64,000 nucleotides of DNA from Sphagnum magellanicum (taxonomy: Eukaryota; Streptophyta; Sphagnopsida; Sphagnales; Sphagnaceae), in the NCBI GenBank assembly GCA_021904315.1, contig CM038910.1:12896001-12960000 (forward strand), written 5' to 3'. The translations under genes and the position numbers were made by a program. Positions 1 through 11,620 of this stretch are shown one piece after another. The stretch's first letter is position 1. Each line of letters starts with the position of its first letter. Below the pieces are notes generated by a model. The model had not been told where the DNA came from, ran no database searches, and saw only the letters and a list, made by a program, of their open reading frames with translations.

Positions 1-533
1 TAGGTCAAAGATTAGACTCATTGTATTGGTCCAAACAGCTTTGCATCTTTTTCATACTGACACTGGAGCAAAGTCATGCTTCGTTGGAGTGAACTAGAGG
101 GAGGGTACAAAATGCTTTGACTAAACAGATTCTATGCCAGTTTGCAACCAGCCTATTGTACGTATGCAAGGCACAATTTGGATCAACATACATACATTGC
201 CCAAGTTGTTACTGTGCAGCTAGAATGTTTTGGTGCATCAAACCTCCAGTTGTAGCTACTAAGCCCTAGGACTTTTGTGAACCTGGAAATGCATGAAACT
301 GTGCTTTTCACATATTGGAAGGGATCCTGAAGTGTGGAAATTTGGGGAAGTTCCATCAATAAAACCTGGATTCTTTGTAGTGGTAATTTATCAGCTGGAG
401 CAGGAACTCTGGAAGTTCAAAAGTCTGGGTGCCTATTAAGGACATTGAGAAGCAAAATGCAAAAAGATTGTGGCAGAAGATTTGCACCCTCAGATAGGCT
501 TGACATGTTGGTTTTGTTCTTGCAATGTACCAG
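1..533 (+). other. Intron of the DUF21/CBS gene (at least 533 bp)
   Basis: The exon starting at 534 is preceded by an acceptor (...tgtaccag). I found no upstream exon coding the expected end of the DUF21 domain in 1-533, so this is read as the 3' part of a long intron. Short open frames here have no recognisable family. Confidence 0.6.
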
Positions 534-3162
534 ACAGCGCTGGATTCTATGACACCGATTGAGTCTACATTTTCATTGGATATTAATTCCAAGCTAGATT
601 GGTGGGTGCTTGCTAGACTGAATGCTGGTGTTCAATCTGTGTGTCGATACATGTCAGTACAGAGAGTTTGTCAATGAAGGTCTCTTGTTTGTCCTCCTCT
701 TTTAGTATACACGCTATCTGGAGGATAATTTTTTTCTCATTCTGTAGGTTTCTTGAGTGCACCTTCTGTGCAATATTCATCAGGCATTTTGTAACTGCAC
801 AATTTTACTCCAACCTCAACCTAAACAATATTGCAATCAAACATAGAGCATATTTTTGGGAGATAGTTCTTGATGTACTATCTTCCTTGCATTCATGCAC
901 TGCATGTTCCAGAGGGTTCTCTCAGTCATCTTAATGCCTTCTCACATGCTGTTCAACTTTTACAGGGAGACACTGGGGAAAATATTGGCTCGAGGCCATA
1001 GCCGTGTTCCTGTGTATGATGGCAATCCTCGCAATATCATTGGACTCCTACTGGTACTGGATCTTAGCTCTGGCATTCAGCTAGCTCATTTTATAAGTAA
1101 TTGAGGTTGTAATTGTGATCTGCATCATTTGCAACTGCAGGGTAGAATTGAGATTCATTTTTGCAATTCCTTTTCAAATCTTCTGATGTTAGGATAATAA
1201 TTTGTCAGTTTTCCTTATTTTGGGCTTGCATAGGTACACTGTACATGTGCTTGCTCTTCTTGGAAGCTATACAAGGTGTTAGTATTGTCATCTTTTTTAT
1301 GTACAGATCGTTCTCATCAAGTTCTATGTGCCTGCAGGTGAAGAGTCTTCTTACTATTCGTGCAGAGGATGAGACTCCTGTGAGTGCTGTCTCCATAAGA
1401 AGAATGCCCAGGTGAGAAGAATATATGTTCCACAAACTCCTTTTTCCAGTCAAAAAACTGGAAATATGTCGAAATTTGTACACTTGCTTCTAATTTGAAA
1501 ACTTTGCAGGCAGTTACTTGACACAATTGAACTTGGACCTATAATGGAATTGGTGATGAGCATCTCTTGGAATAATTTATCTGTTTGTTCATGGTCTGTC
1601 CTTTCAAACTTGGTGCATTTTTGTGAAGATGTCAATCTTGTCTGGATGAAAACTTTAGGTTTGAAGATTGGCCTATTGTGTGGCAGAGTTGGAAGTGACA
1701 TGCCCCTCTATGATATATTGAATGAGTTCCAAAAAGGTAGCAGTCATCTGGCTGCAGTTGTAAAAGCAAAGTCGAAGAGGAAGGATGATGGCCCATCTCA
1801 TGAAGAAAGTGCCAAGGATGGATTAGATGATTGCAAACAGGAAACTGGAGAAGCAGACCTTGAAAAAGGCATCCAAATTGTGGCAACTGGTGATAAAAGG
1901 AGTGACAAGAATGGTCCAGAGATCATTAGTAGAAATTTGGAAGAGAATGGGAAAAGGGAGACCCGACGTGTCCGCTTTAGTGAACCACAGCGAGGAAGCA
2001 CTGGCCAGGCAGATGATGTGAAAGAGGGGGAAGTGATCGGCATCATTACTATGGAAGATGTGATGGAGGAGCTCTTGCAAGTAAGTGTAAATTTGAGGAT
2101 TTAGAGATTGGAGATTCCCAGAAATACCTCTTATCTGAGTCTCTGGCAGGTCAAGTGTCAGTCAGATTGGAGACCTGCAAGCAATAAACCATGCCGTTCA
2201 AATAATTCATTCAGGCCTGGTTTTCAGTATGTGGAATATAAGCACATCAGTACTTTGTTGAAGCTTTGCTGTCTTTTAATACCTGTGAGTTGGGTTGGGT
2301 GGAACTTCATGCATAGTTGTTTTTCCACTTACAGTGGCTTTTGGGTGTATCAACTTGCAGGAGGAGATTGTGGATGAAACTGATGAGTTCATTGATGTTC
2401 ACAACAAGTATGCCTACATACTTCTGATGTTGTCAATAGCCTGAACCCAATATGAGTGCAACTAGAAAGTGAAGATGCTGTGTTTCGAAGTTGGGAAAAA
2501 TGAGTCAAATGATGTTTCTTAGATACTCAATTGTACCCAGTACCTCTATGGTCAAAGACCACCAAGTTCTTTCAAGCAGCATATCCTAAAACTTGTTATC
2601 CAACACTTGTAAGTTATCTTTGATCTGAATCAAGTGGTTTGAGCTGTGCAGAATTCGTGTGGCAGCAGTAGCTGCTGCACAAGTGACCAGGGGGGCATCA
2701 TTGGTCCGCCGAGCTGGTTCCATCAACCATCCTGTAAGCTATTTGCTGAAACTAACTTTACAACTGCTGCTTATGTGTTGATTGTTAAACACATAAGTGT
2801 CATGAGGGAAACTAATAAACTTGCTTTTCTCCAGAAAATGTGTAGTTGACGTGCCTGTGTTCATGTTACAATACTCAGCAAAGGGTGGCAGGGGATCCTG
2901 CCATTGGATGTTTAAGAGTGATTTGTACAAATTCTGCTGTGCAGTTCTTTAATAATGTGGTAATACTTTGTGCATGGAGGAAAGCATCTTAAACAATTGT
3001 GGTCTAATGATCTTGCAGCAATTGGGATTATCCAAACAAGGTCAACTTGCAGTGAACAAAGTTCGAAAAGTGGAACAAGAATCCAGGCAGAAGTCATTGG
3101 CAACATCTGGAAAGATTGATGAGAATAATCTCACCAAGCCCCTTCTGGGTGTAGAGACTTGA
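534..3162 (+). CDS. DUF21/CBS-domain (CNNM/CorC-like) protein, 3' part of gene
   Basis: Seven exons are readable: 534-601, 966-1053, 1338-1411, 1687-2080, 2361-2407, 2652-2733 and 3019-3162 (stop TGA). All introns are GT-AG, and the phases join without a break into 298 codons. The first CBS motif starts with TALDSMTPIESTFSLD and continues with GKILARGHSRVPVYDGNPRN and VKSLLTIRAEDE. The second CBS half begins MPLYDILNEFQKGSSHLAAV, is split by a roughly 85-residue charged linker, and resumes at GEVIGIITMEDVMEELLQ, followed by EEIVDETDEFIDVHN. The tail is basic and Gln/Lys-rich. Known family: plant DUF21 proteins have an N-terminal CNNM-type membrane domain followed by a CBS pair, and are thought to act in Mg or other divalent cation transport or sensing at membranes. 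That membrane domain is not in the window and must lie upstream. Splice sites were chosen by reading frame and family similarity; the junction between 2733 and 3019 could hide a further small exon. No base inside the exons looks disabling, so the gene may be functional. Confidence 0.9.
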
Positions 3163-4044
3163 CAAGTCAAGAGATTAAACAATTAGCTATGACTTAGCCA
3201 GTCTATTCAGTGGAAATTGGTATTGGACAATTAATTTGCAGAGTCTGTAGGGGAAGTCTTTGCACCTAGATTTATGGTCTGGATTTAAAAGGCAGGGTTT
3301 CTTATCCTGGTTTCAACTTCTCTGAGTACTAGGAAGGAGGATTTGCATTTCCAGCTTTCATTGAAAAATCTGGATTTTGGGTCTGAGAACTTTACAGCTC
3401 CCACATCACATATGACTGCTGCTATGGCCAAGAATGAAGCTGCAGGACAGAGAGTTTGGTGCTCTCCAGGCAGTGATGCAGTTAATGTTCAGTTGCAGAA
3501 GTAGGTCTCACAGTCTCAAACCTTAACTCTTATCACCTGAGGACTTTGTTTTCTGAACGATGTGAAGACATCCAATGAGGTTTTCAGAGTCATCCACAAA
3601 GAGAACTAGAATTGTTGATGTGGATTGAAATTGGTTGAATGGTCGGTCCTCTGTGACTTCATGGTACTAACAATTTATTTGTTTTGCAAATTGTTTGGAA
3701 TCAATCTGTGACCCATACTTCGGGAATATTCTAGTGGGAATATTTCTCTGCTTTTCATGATCTAGAATTCAGCAAGGGAGGTACAAATCCAACTGATGAT
3801 GATAAGATGCAGTTTCCTCACTGAGGTTTTGTTCTACCAGCCTTCTAGTGGAGGTATAGAGTACTAGCTGCTGCTGTTGTAGGGAAACTTTCATGGCACT
3901 TCCCTTGATAGTCATGAATGTAGGGAATGCAACTCACTGTTTTCAATCCTATCAAAATTAATCTGACATATGCCTTGGCAGCCTAGGTTTTTTATGGGTC
4001 TGTTTTCTATTGCACCTCTCATGATTTTTCACGCGATAAAAAAC
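3163..4044 (+). other. 3' UTR and downstream flank of the DUF21/CBS gene
   Basis: Follows the stop codon at 3160-3162. It contains no coding pattern. Base composition stays gene-like (less AT-rich) to about 3.9 kb, which suggests a long 3' UTR or unique flank. I cannot place a poly(A) site. The first clear repeat begins at 4045. Confidence 0.4.
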
Positions 4045-4176
4045 TTTTTTGAATCATTATTCATGTTTCAATTTGTGTGCATGGTGGGTTTTTTGAATTA
4101 TTACTCATGTTTCAATTTGTGTGCATTGTGGGTTTTTTGAATCATTGCCCATGTTTCAATTTTCGTGTATGGTGAG
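4045..4176. repeat. 44-bp tandem repeat, three copies
   Basis: Units start at 4045, 4089 and 4133. Each begins TTTTTTGAATCATT or a close variant, continues with CATGTTTCAATTT and ends with GGTGGGT or GGTGAGG. A handful of substitutions separate the copies. Confidence 0.85.
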
Positions 4177-4339
4177 GATTATGCTTAAGCATGTCAGAGT
4201 GTGATATTTGTTATGGTGTTCATTTTGCATGACAAAATTAGTCATATCCAAATAAATGTTAAATACATCCATGCACCTGTAAATTTAGTGTAACATGCAT
4301 ACATTTGTAATTCTTATGTTTCACCAATTAGAGTGGGTA

Positions 4340-4938
4340 TCTTTAATTTGATGTAGTTAAATTATTACTTATGTAATTATTCAACGGGTAAGTTTGATGA
4401 TTTACTTATTAATAGGATTTCATAGTTTAATTATGATTTGGTTATAATGTTTGAATTTTACATGACAATTTATATGTGAAAATCATGTGAAAGTTTTTGA
4501 CACATTACAGTGCATTGACTTTCACATGATAATTTATATAAAAATCATGTGAAAAGTTTTTGCATTTTATTATGCATGTGAATTCAAATGGGAGAGCCAT
4601 GTGACGTGTAGACTTTAAAAAATTTCTTGTTTAGTTTCCTTTTGGTTAGTATATAAGTGTATGTTTATGACCTTTGAAAACACCTTCATTTGATAAAAAT
4701 AAGTTATTATATGAATGTAAAATTTCATGAAATATAATTATTAAAAAAATTAAACTTTTTTTTTTGAAAGGTTTTGATGTAGTTTATGTGAAGTCCATAG
4801 TAGGATAATGGTGTGGCACACGAGTTATACATAGACAAAAGAAAGATGAAAAAATCTTTATGCAAACAATAACATAGATTTCCATAATTATATAATAAAC
4901 ATACATAATTTTGATCTTAAACCCGCTTGTGATTTACA
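4340..4938 (+). mobile_element. Old solo LTR of the element 1 gypsy family
   Basis: This ~600-bp stretch follows, in order, the landmarks of the LTRs at 30705-31390 and 38183-38772. The start region has TTTGATGTAG..TAATTATTCAACGGGTAAG. Then come several ATCATGTGA-type words, TTTCCTTTTGGTTAGTAT, CACCTTCATTTG, GGATAATGGTG, AACATAGATTTC, and an end TTAAACCC..TTACA matching TAAACCC..TGTACA. No internal retroelement sequence follows, so it is read as a solo LTR or a truncated end. It is much more diverged than the other two copies. I could not define a target duplication. Confidence 0.7.
4650..4657 (+). promoter_or_regulatory. TATA-box-like site in old solo LTR
   Basis: TATATAAG follows TTGGTTAG. 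It sits at the same place as TATTTAAG (31115) and TATTTAAA (38497) in the other LTRs of this family, so it is the likely LTR promoter TATA box. This is inferred from position and motif only. Confidence 0.4.
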
Positions 4939-5114
4939 TACCCATGGCCCCTTTCATTGTTATTATTTGTTACAACCCCTTAGGAAAATAATTTGTTACA
5001 TGTATGTACAATTAGTTATATTAGGTAGTCAATTTTGCCATTATTTTAGATATGTATTATAAAAGCAACTTGGGTATCTTCCCCTCTCTTTCGTATATGA
5101 ATGCTTATTGTTAA

Positions 5115-6039
5115 GTGGCTAGGGGGAGAAAATGAAGTAATTATTAAGAAAGAAGATAATCCATGAAAAGGCACATGCCATGCTATTGTGTCTTTTCATT
5201 TATTTTTTAAAAGATATTGAAATAATAATTATTTAAATTACATAAATATTATAACCTTATGGTTGGGGAAAAGCTCTAAATATATGGAATGTATTGTAAT
5301 AATTAAACAATTTTTTTATTTTAATTTAAGATTCACTCTCAAAATGTAAAAAATATATAAGAATAATGATAAATGAGATGGAGGTTTATCAATTTAATAA
5401 TATCCCCTTCCTCTCCCGCCCCCCCTCCCCTTTTTGCTTCTCTCATATGTTTTCATATGGCTTTCAATAGTTCATCATTATTTGTGAATCTCAATTTTGA
5501 TTTTACTATATGACATGAACATGTGCATTTTCATGTCCATATAGGCAATTAAAGGAAAAGAGTGAAATAGTTATTCGGAAAGGAGTGAGGTAGTATTAGA
5601 AAAGAAACAAGTCCATGAAAAGACACTAAAACCTTTTGGCTAGGGAAAAGCTATGGATTTATGGAATGTACTCCAATAATTTTTTTAAAAAATTATTTGA
5701 ATTTAAGTTTCACTTTTAAAATGTGAGAAAGAGTTAAGAGTAATGGTAAACAAGATGGAGGTTTATCAATTTAATAATATCCCCTTCCTCTCCTAAACCC
5801 TTTTTATTTTCCTCCTATATATGTTACCATATGGTTTCCTACAATTCATCATTATTTTTGTCAATTTCAATTCTAACTTTACTATATAACATGGACATGA
5901 CAAGGCATGTTAATGTGCATTTTCATGTACGGTGGTTAGGGCAAGTATTTATTAAGAAAAAAAGTAAGGCACTACATGAAAAGGCACATATTATTGTCTT
6001 CTTTCCTAATAATTACCTCATTTTTCCCCCCTAGCCACC
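5115..6039. mobile_element. Terminal-inverted-repeat element with internal direct duplication
   Basis: The left end, GTGGCTAGGGGGAGAAAATG and on to about 5157, is the reverse complement of the right end (about 5997-6038, ...CATTTTTCCCCCCTAGCCAC), with a few mismatches over about 42 bp. Both ends are bordered by TAA (5112-5114 and 6040-6042), a possible 3-bp target duplication, with one extra C on the right. Inside are two long direct copies (about 5160-5545 and 5600-5935). They share GGAGGTTTATCAATTTAATA, ATATCCCCTTCCTCTCC and TTCATCATTATTT, and a partial third copy holds CATGAAAAGGCACAT. No transposase is present, so it is non-autonomous. The superfamily is not assigned. Confidence 0.6.
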
Positions 6040-6045
6040 TAATAT

Positions 6046-6067
6046 TACATACATACATACATACATA
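6046..6067. repeat. ACAT microsatellite
   Basis: Uninterrupted ACAT units just outside the right end of the inverted-repeat element. Confidence 0.9.
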
Positions 6068-6161
6068 TATGGACCACTTGTAGCAATAAAACTTTGGATT
6101 TTTAAATTCATTGAATTGTGAGGATTAATTATATGTAACATTATTAATCAATACTACAACA

Positions 6162-6174
6162 TGGTATTGAAACC
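6162..6174 (+). promoter_or_regulatory. Candidate copia primer-binding site
   Basis: TGGTATTGAAACC follows ...ACTACAACA. It resembles the initiator-Met tRNA primer site of copia elements (TGGTAT plus a purine-rich tail). It lies about 500 bp upstream of the copia gag-like stretch in the same direction, so the 5' LTR would end near 6160. Confidence 0.45.
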
Positions 6175-6639
6175 AACACAATAGTTGAGCAAAATATATT
6201 TCTTTAGTAAAGGTGTCCTTAAGATTTGATCTACAATCAAGATTTTTTTTCCTTTGTTAATGCACAAGCCTTGTTGCATGAAGGCCCATATGAGCCTTGT
6301 TCTATGATTGCTCACGACATTGTGTGTTTTTGTTGATTTGTTTTACATGAATCTTGGTGGGTCACATCATTGTTTATTTGTTACTAATCTTACATTTTAT
6401 ATTGAAGTTTGTATGTGGGTTTCTTGCTCCACAATTACACCTTCCAAATTATTGTTAAGCAAAGTCCAAATGTTTTCCTAAATTTTTGTCATCTATCACT
6501 CAAGTTACTAGTACTCATACATGTCATGTGCATGAGCATTTCACAAGTCCTATCTCTAGTCTAATTTTCTTTCTTTATCATATTTTTCTTGGTTTAGCTA
6601 TTTCAATTAGCTAGAATGTCACAATTTGATCCAATGTCA

Positions 6640-8560
6640 TAGGCACTAAAGTTATGATGACAATTTAAATATAATTCATGGAAGTTTCGAATGGAAAATG
6701 TCTTCATAAGAGACAACAAATGGAGGTTCATTAATCCTAATGCAACCGATCTTATTCCCATTAATGCAACAAAACATGGATTGATTGAGCATGAAAAAAT
6801 CAAGGTGCTAACCACTATAGCTATGTTTTTGAAGGAAACAATATAAGAAGTGATTACAAGTAAGCTTCAAATAGAATGGAAGCAAATTGCAAATCAATTC
6901 TTGATGATAAACAATGATACATGCTTGATGCTAAAGGACAAGCTAGCAACAATATGCCTCATCAATGGAAGATCAAATTCAAGGCTTGAAATGATTTGAA
7001 ATGACATATTTATGATAAATCATTTAAATGTGCATTTACATAATAGTATAGTGTGTGCAACATTTTTTTTGGTCATAAATTCTTTTGTCAACTTATGAAT
7101 CATGATTCTAATAAATTTTTTTTGAATAACCAATCTAGTTCTACCACATCTTGACTAGCTAACCCATTATTTTTTAGCAAAGCAATAACAAGGTGGGTGT
7201 GCGTCATTATTTTGTGAATGCACCCCACAAGAAGAAGCATTAACAAGGAGGTTTAACAACATGAATGTGCGAGGTTCAACACTAGCAAGCATGAAGGGTA
7301 CACCTAATAAAACACATGGGAAAAAGGTAATTAGTTCTTATCAATGTTTGTCAAATGTCAAATCATTTAATGCACAACTACAATAAATTAGCACAGGAAA
7401 TGGTTCAAAGATTTAAAAGGTGCCAAAACATAGGACATCATCAATCAAACTATCAACAACCACCCCAAATTATCAATTTCATGCTTGATCCAAGATCTTT
7501 AAGATGATGGCATTAAGAAAAACAATTATAGTTTTGTGGACCTATGTGACATAGTTTTTAGCATCATAGATCTTGAAAGGGATCCAAATTGGTTCATTGA
7601 TTTTGACATTTCTAAATATGTAAATGGGGATAAAGATGTATTCTCATATATTTAGAGTATTAAAAGGTTGATACCTATGTCAAAACAACTGGAAATTAAA
7701 CTTTGTTTGTTGAAGGAAAAGGAATTGTAAACTTGTTTTCATGAAGTTCAGAAATAAAAATTTCAAATGTTTATATGTGCATGGGTTCAACAATTTTTAT
7801 CTCTGGTAAGCTCAATAATGGAATAAATTTTGGTTTTTTTTTATGGCATAATTAAATGCTTAATCTTCAAAAAAAAAAAAAAAAAAAGTGAAACATGGGG
7901 TTCAACATAATTCTAATGGACTTTATAGATTATTGATTGAGGACCCATATTTTCAAATTTGTGTTGTAAAGTCCTTAGACACGGTAGTAGTCCTTTGGCA
8001 TAAATGACTAAGCCACCTAAACCACCATAGATTGCAGTTGATCGTAGCAATAAATAGTTGGTTGGAGCCATTCCTTTCATATCAATGTGTGGATAATTGT
8101 GTTAATATTGTGTTGAATGGGAATGTCATAGAAAAAGGGCCATCAAAAAGAATGAAAGACAAGCCATTTAGGTGTTGGAGTTAATCCACAATGATTAGCT
8201 TTGTGGAATTATCGATCCTACATCAATAGGAGGCACACATTGTTTCATGATGTTCATTAATGATTACAATTGCTACACATGGATCCATTTCCTCCAATCC
8301 AAATCACAAGAATTTCAACATTTCAAGTTTTTTAAAACATCAATGGAACTACAAACATGAAGAAGATCTAGATGTTTAAAAGTCATATCAATGGAAAATA
8401 TTTATCAAGGGAATTCACAAATGTTTTACACAAAACATGGGATAAGGAGAAATTTCACTCAAGGATATACTCCTCGCTAGAATGATGTGACAACATAGAA
8501 TTACATAACCCTTTTGGAGAAAGTTAGATCCATGGCATTTGAAGTTTAAATTCCAAGAAA
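6640..8560 (+). pseudogene. Degenerate Ty1/copia gag, protease and integrase
   Basis: The + strand can be read through many stops and shifts as copia polyprotein. A gag start around 6675 reads WKFRMENVFIRDNKWRF and is followed by a helical region to about 6960. A protease-like piece at about 7580 reads NWFIDFDISKYVNGDKDVF, where the usual Asp-Ser-Gly is lost. The integrase core around 8225-8330 reads FMMFINDYNCYTWIHFLQSK, with a further piece GIRRNFTQGYTP near 8445. The catalytic Asp of the first integrase motif reads N-D in an altered setting. No reverse transcriptase or RNase H was recognised downstream, so the element is 3'-truncated or decayed beyond reading. It cannot be active. Confidence 0.65.
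7869..7887 (+). repeat. Poly(A) run, 19 A
   Basis: Uninterrupted A run inside the copia relic. It could be the tail of a small retroposed insertion, but no duplication around it was found. Confidence 0.8.
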
Positions 8561-11414
8561 TCTTTGAGTTAAAATAGTCCATGTTGCAAATTACCTCACA
8601 AATTTTGTTCCCACATGAGAAAATTCTAGAGTCATGTCATACTAATGAATAAAAATATACATATTTTTTTGAAATTTTGAACTTTTAGTACCATCGGACT
8701 ACCAAAATAAAAAGCCTTAAACTAATTTTAAGATTGGAAGTTTATAGTTTTGAGGACAAAGACCTCTTGAAAAAAATTATGAATGTATCGTAGGGGTACC
8801 AACCAAGTATTTTGGTCAACGCTACTTCTATTGAGATACCTTCAATAGTGGACAACACCATAGTTCAACAAAGTGAACCCACTTTTCTTGAGGATCTTTT
8901 TTATTGCACCCTTTAGGTGTTTTTAGCAAACTATTTGCTTAGGAGTATTATACAATAAAAAATGTGTGTTTCCTTTGCTTTGGAATGGTTTTGTTTGTTG
9001 CAAAAGTGTCATTTTTTTTGGTAGATGATCTATGTGATCTTTTGAGATTTGTGTACAACTTGACTTTGAGATTATAATCTTTTGTTATCAATTTCTACCT
9101 AAACAATAGAAAGTCAAATTAATTTAAATTACATGGTTGATGACTATTTTTCATTGCTTACTATATTATTTTGGTAAGAACCAATTGTATTCAATAACAA
9201 TAAAAATCTTGTTTGAAGCTCTAGGATTCTAGATTTTAGATTCATTTGATTTACTTTTGCAAAATCTCCTATATTTGTAGCCTCATAATCATTTAATAAC
9301 ATAAAATTTAAAATAATAATTTCAAAATTTCTATATCCCAACATTATTAGAATGGCATTACCAAAAATTAAAAGGAAAGAAAACTTATTTGAAAAAAGTA
9401 TGCATCCTCAACAATGTAACATGCATGCATATTTAGGCTAGAAAGAAAAAACTTCAATAAAAAACATAAAAATGCATTCTTGTAGGTTGCAATTTGGAAA
9501 CCATGGTCTATTGTTGTTATGATCTTGATGCACACAAGCTAACGATCAACAATGATGTCAAGGTGAATGAAGGCATATTTGGCATACATTAGTGACTATC
9601 ATGAACAACACATTACATCCTTTTTTTAAATGTATACATATATTAGCAAGATAAAGGCTCAACCTCCATCAATGCACTAAAATCAAAGGGGATCGATATC
9701 ATGTTCATCATTAATAAGTACACCCAACCTTGAAAATTCAACAAGGCAAGCTAACAACAATTGGTCAAAAAATCAAACAATTCTTGATGAGGAGAATTCA
9801 ACTGACACTATTAATTATACTCAAAACTAAGGAACAACATCAATGTTTACAACATCACCTTATGTCAATACACTTTCAAATATGAATGACCAAATGATGT
9901 TAACAACCTTATTCAAATTTTGGACCCACAACTTTAGCCTTCCAAATGTTTTATGAGTTAGATTATCATTTTTTTAAATGACCCATTGCATTACATCAAG
10001 AAAGTGTTCAATCCAATTTCTTTGCGGTAATGTTTCACACCAGATGTAGTCATAATATCTTAGGGAGTCAAGGCTTGCAAACTACAATATCAATTCCATT
10101 CAAGAACTCCTTCTAGCTTTGACTCACACAACAAAGATGATAAATTAAGGAGATTGATGACTTTTTCTTCAAACAAGGCCATTGATTACCATACTCCTTT
10201 ATCAAATTTGGCACTAACTACTAAATAATTAATTAAATTTTAAATCTTACCTTCGGCACTTGATTTTTAATTTTGAAATTTTTGGCATGTAGCGGGTATG
10301 AAAAATAAAAAACACATTTTTTTAAGTTTATGGGACATGGGTCAAAACACAGTCAAAGGAACCACAAGTGTTAATTTATAATAATCCTGCATGTTTTTTT
10401 TCTCAAAACAACTTTTTCATATGAATGATTCTTTTTGAATTTGTTATGAAAAATAATTAGAAATGAGCCAATAAGTCATTTTTTAATCAATTTTTAATAA
10501 ATATGAATTTGTAAAAATGTATAGATTCCTTGTAGATTTTATGTTTCACTTTGAAAAATGATGATAACTTCAAATCATACCAAAAAAATGTTAATTTTTA
10601 AAGTTAAATTTAATGTAATATAAAATAAAAATTTATTCAATACATTATGTACATTATACCCATTTATATGTGGTAAACCACTCTTGAAGTTTTGAAATTT
10701 TGAATTTTCAAATGTACATATTTTGAATTTTCAAAGTTTTAAATTTTCACATTTTAAAAATCGTGAACAATTGTAGAACTGCCTAAATCCAAGATTTTCA
10801 ATGGCAATCTTACAACTTTTATTCCAAGCCCATGCAATTCCATCTTAAGGTCCTACCTAAGGCTATTCTTATACCATGTAATAACTAAGTATTCATCTAT
10901 GTCCATCCACTTCCAAACTATGATCCATAAGAGTCTAATTAGTTTGCATGGGTGTCCATTTGGGTCATGTGGAAATACTTAAGGACTTGTATGTCCATAT
11001 GTATCACCAACATGGGAACCACAAAAAACCTAGTCAATGATTACAGACTTCTTGAATGTTCATGCATTCGATATTAGTTCCATATAACTCCATTCCAAAT
11101 CTTACAATGTCCATTTAGATGCAATTACATGTGTGGTTGAATCCCATGTGATTGAAGTATTTCCAAAAGTTCATGAACATGCAATTGCAAATCTCCCAAG
11201 TCCTAGGTGCTCCAAATACCTAGAAAAGTCCATATACATGTAATCATGTTTTCTTTGGATCTCATGTGGTCCATGTTCTTATTCTTGATTTTGCTATGTT
11301 TTGTCAAGTAGATCCAATGTGGACCTCAATGTCCATCTCAAACTTGTATGACAAGTGCCAAATACTTGCTGAGTCCAACACCACATCACAAACTTCCCCC
11401 CACCATGTATCTAT
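8561..11414. other. AT-rich intergenic DNA, nothing recognised
   Basis: No coding pattern or clear repeat boundary. A phrase near 10335-10365 (GGTCAAAACACAGTCAAAGGA) resembles one at 49373-49393 next to the third GC-rich LTR, so part of this may be transposon flank. Confidence 0.4.
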
Positions 11415-11620
11415 GCCTTTACAACACTTTAACAATGTGTTTAAGGTTAAGTGCTAGTTAAGTGTTAATAAATTATTGAAATAAGGTTATTATGGCATTG
11501 TAACACAATGTTTGATCATCACAATGTGTTGCAATGTAATCACAACATCATATTAATGACTATATCAACACTTAGTTAGCACTTAACCTTGAACACATTG
11601 TCAAAGTGTTGTAAAAGCAC
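11415..11620. repeat. ~206-bp foldback (near-perfect palindrome)
   Basis: The left arm GCCTTTACAACACTTTAACA..GGTTAAGTGCTAGTTAAGTG is mirrored by the right arm ..CTTAGTTAGCACTTAACC..TTGTCAAAGTGTTGTAAAAGC. The pairing carries on inward through CATTGTAACACAATG and CAATGTGTTGCAATG to a centre near 11513 (TGATCA). The arms differ by scattered substitutions. The structure suits a small MITE or an siRNA hairpin. No coding content and no clear target duplication. Confidence 0.8.

Noticed and set aside
334-592. Upstream exon of the DUF21 gene in 334-533
   Set aside because: None of the expected end-of-domain residues before TALDSMTPIE appear in any frame; treated as intron.
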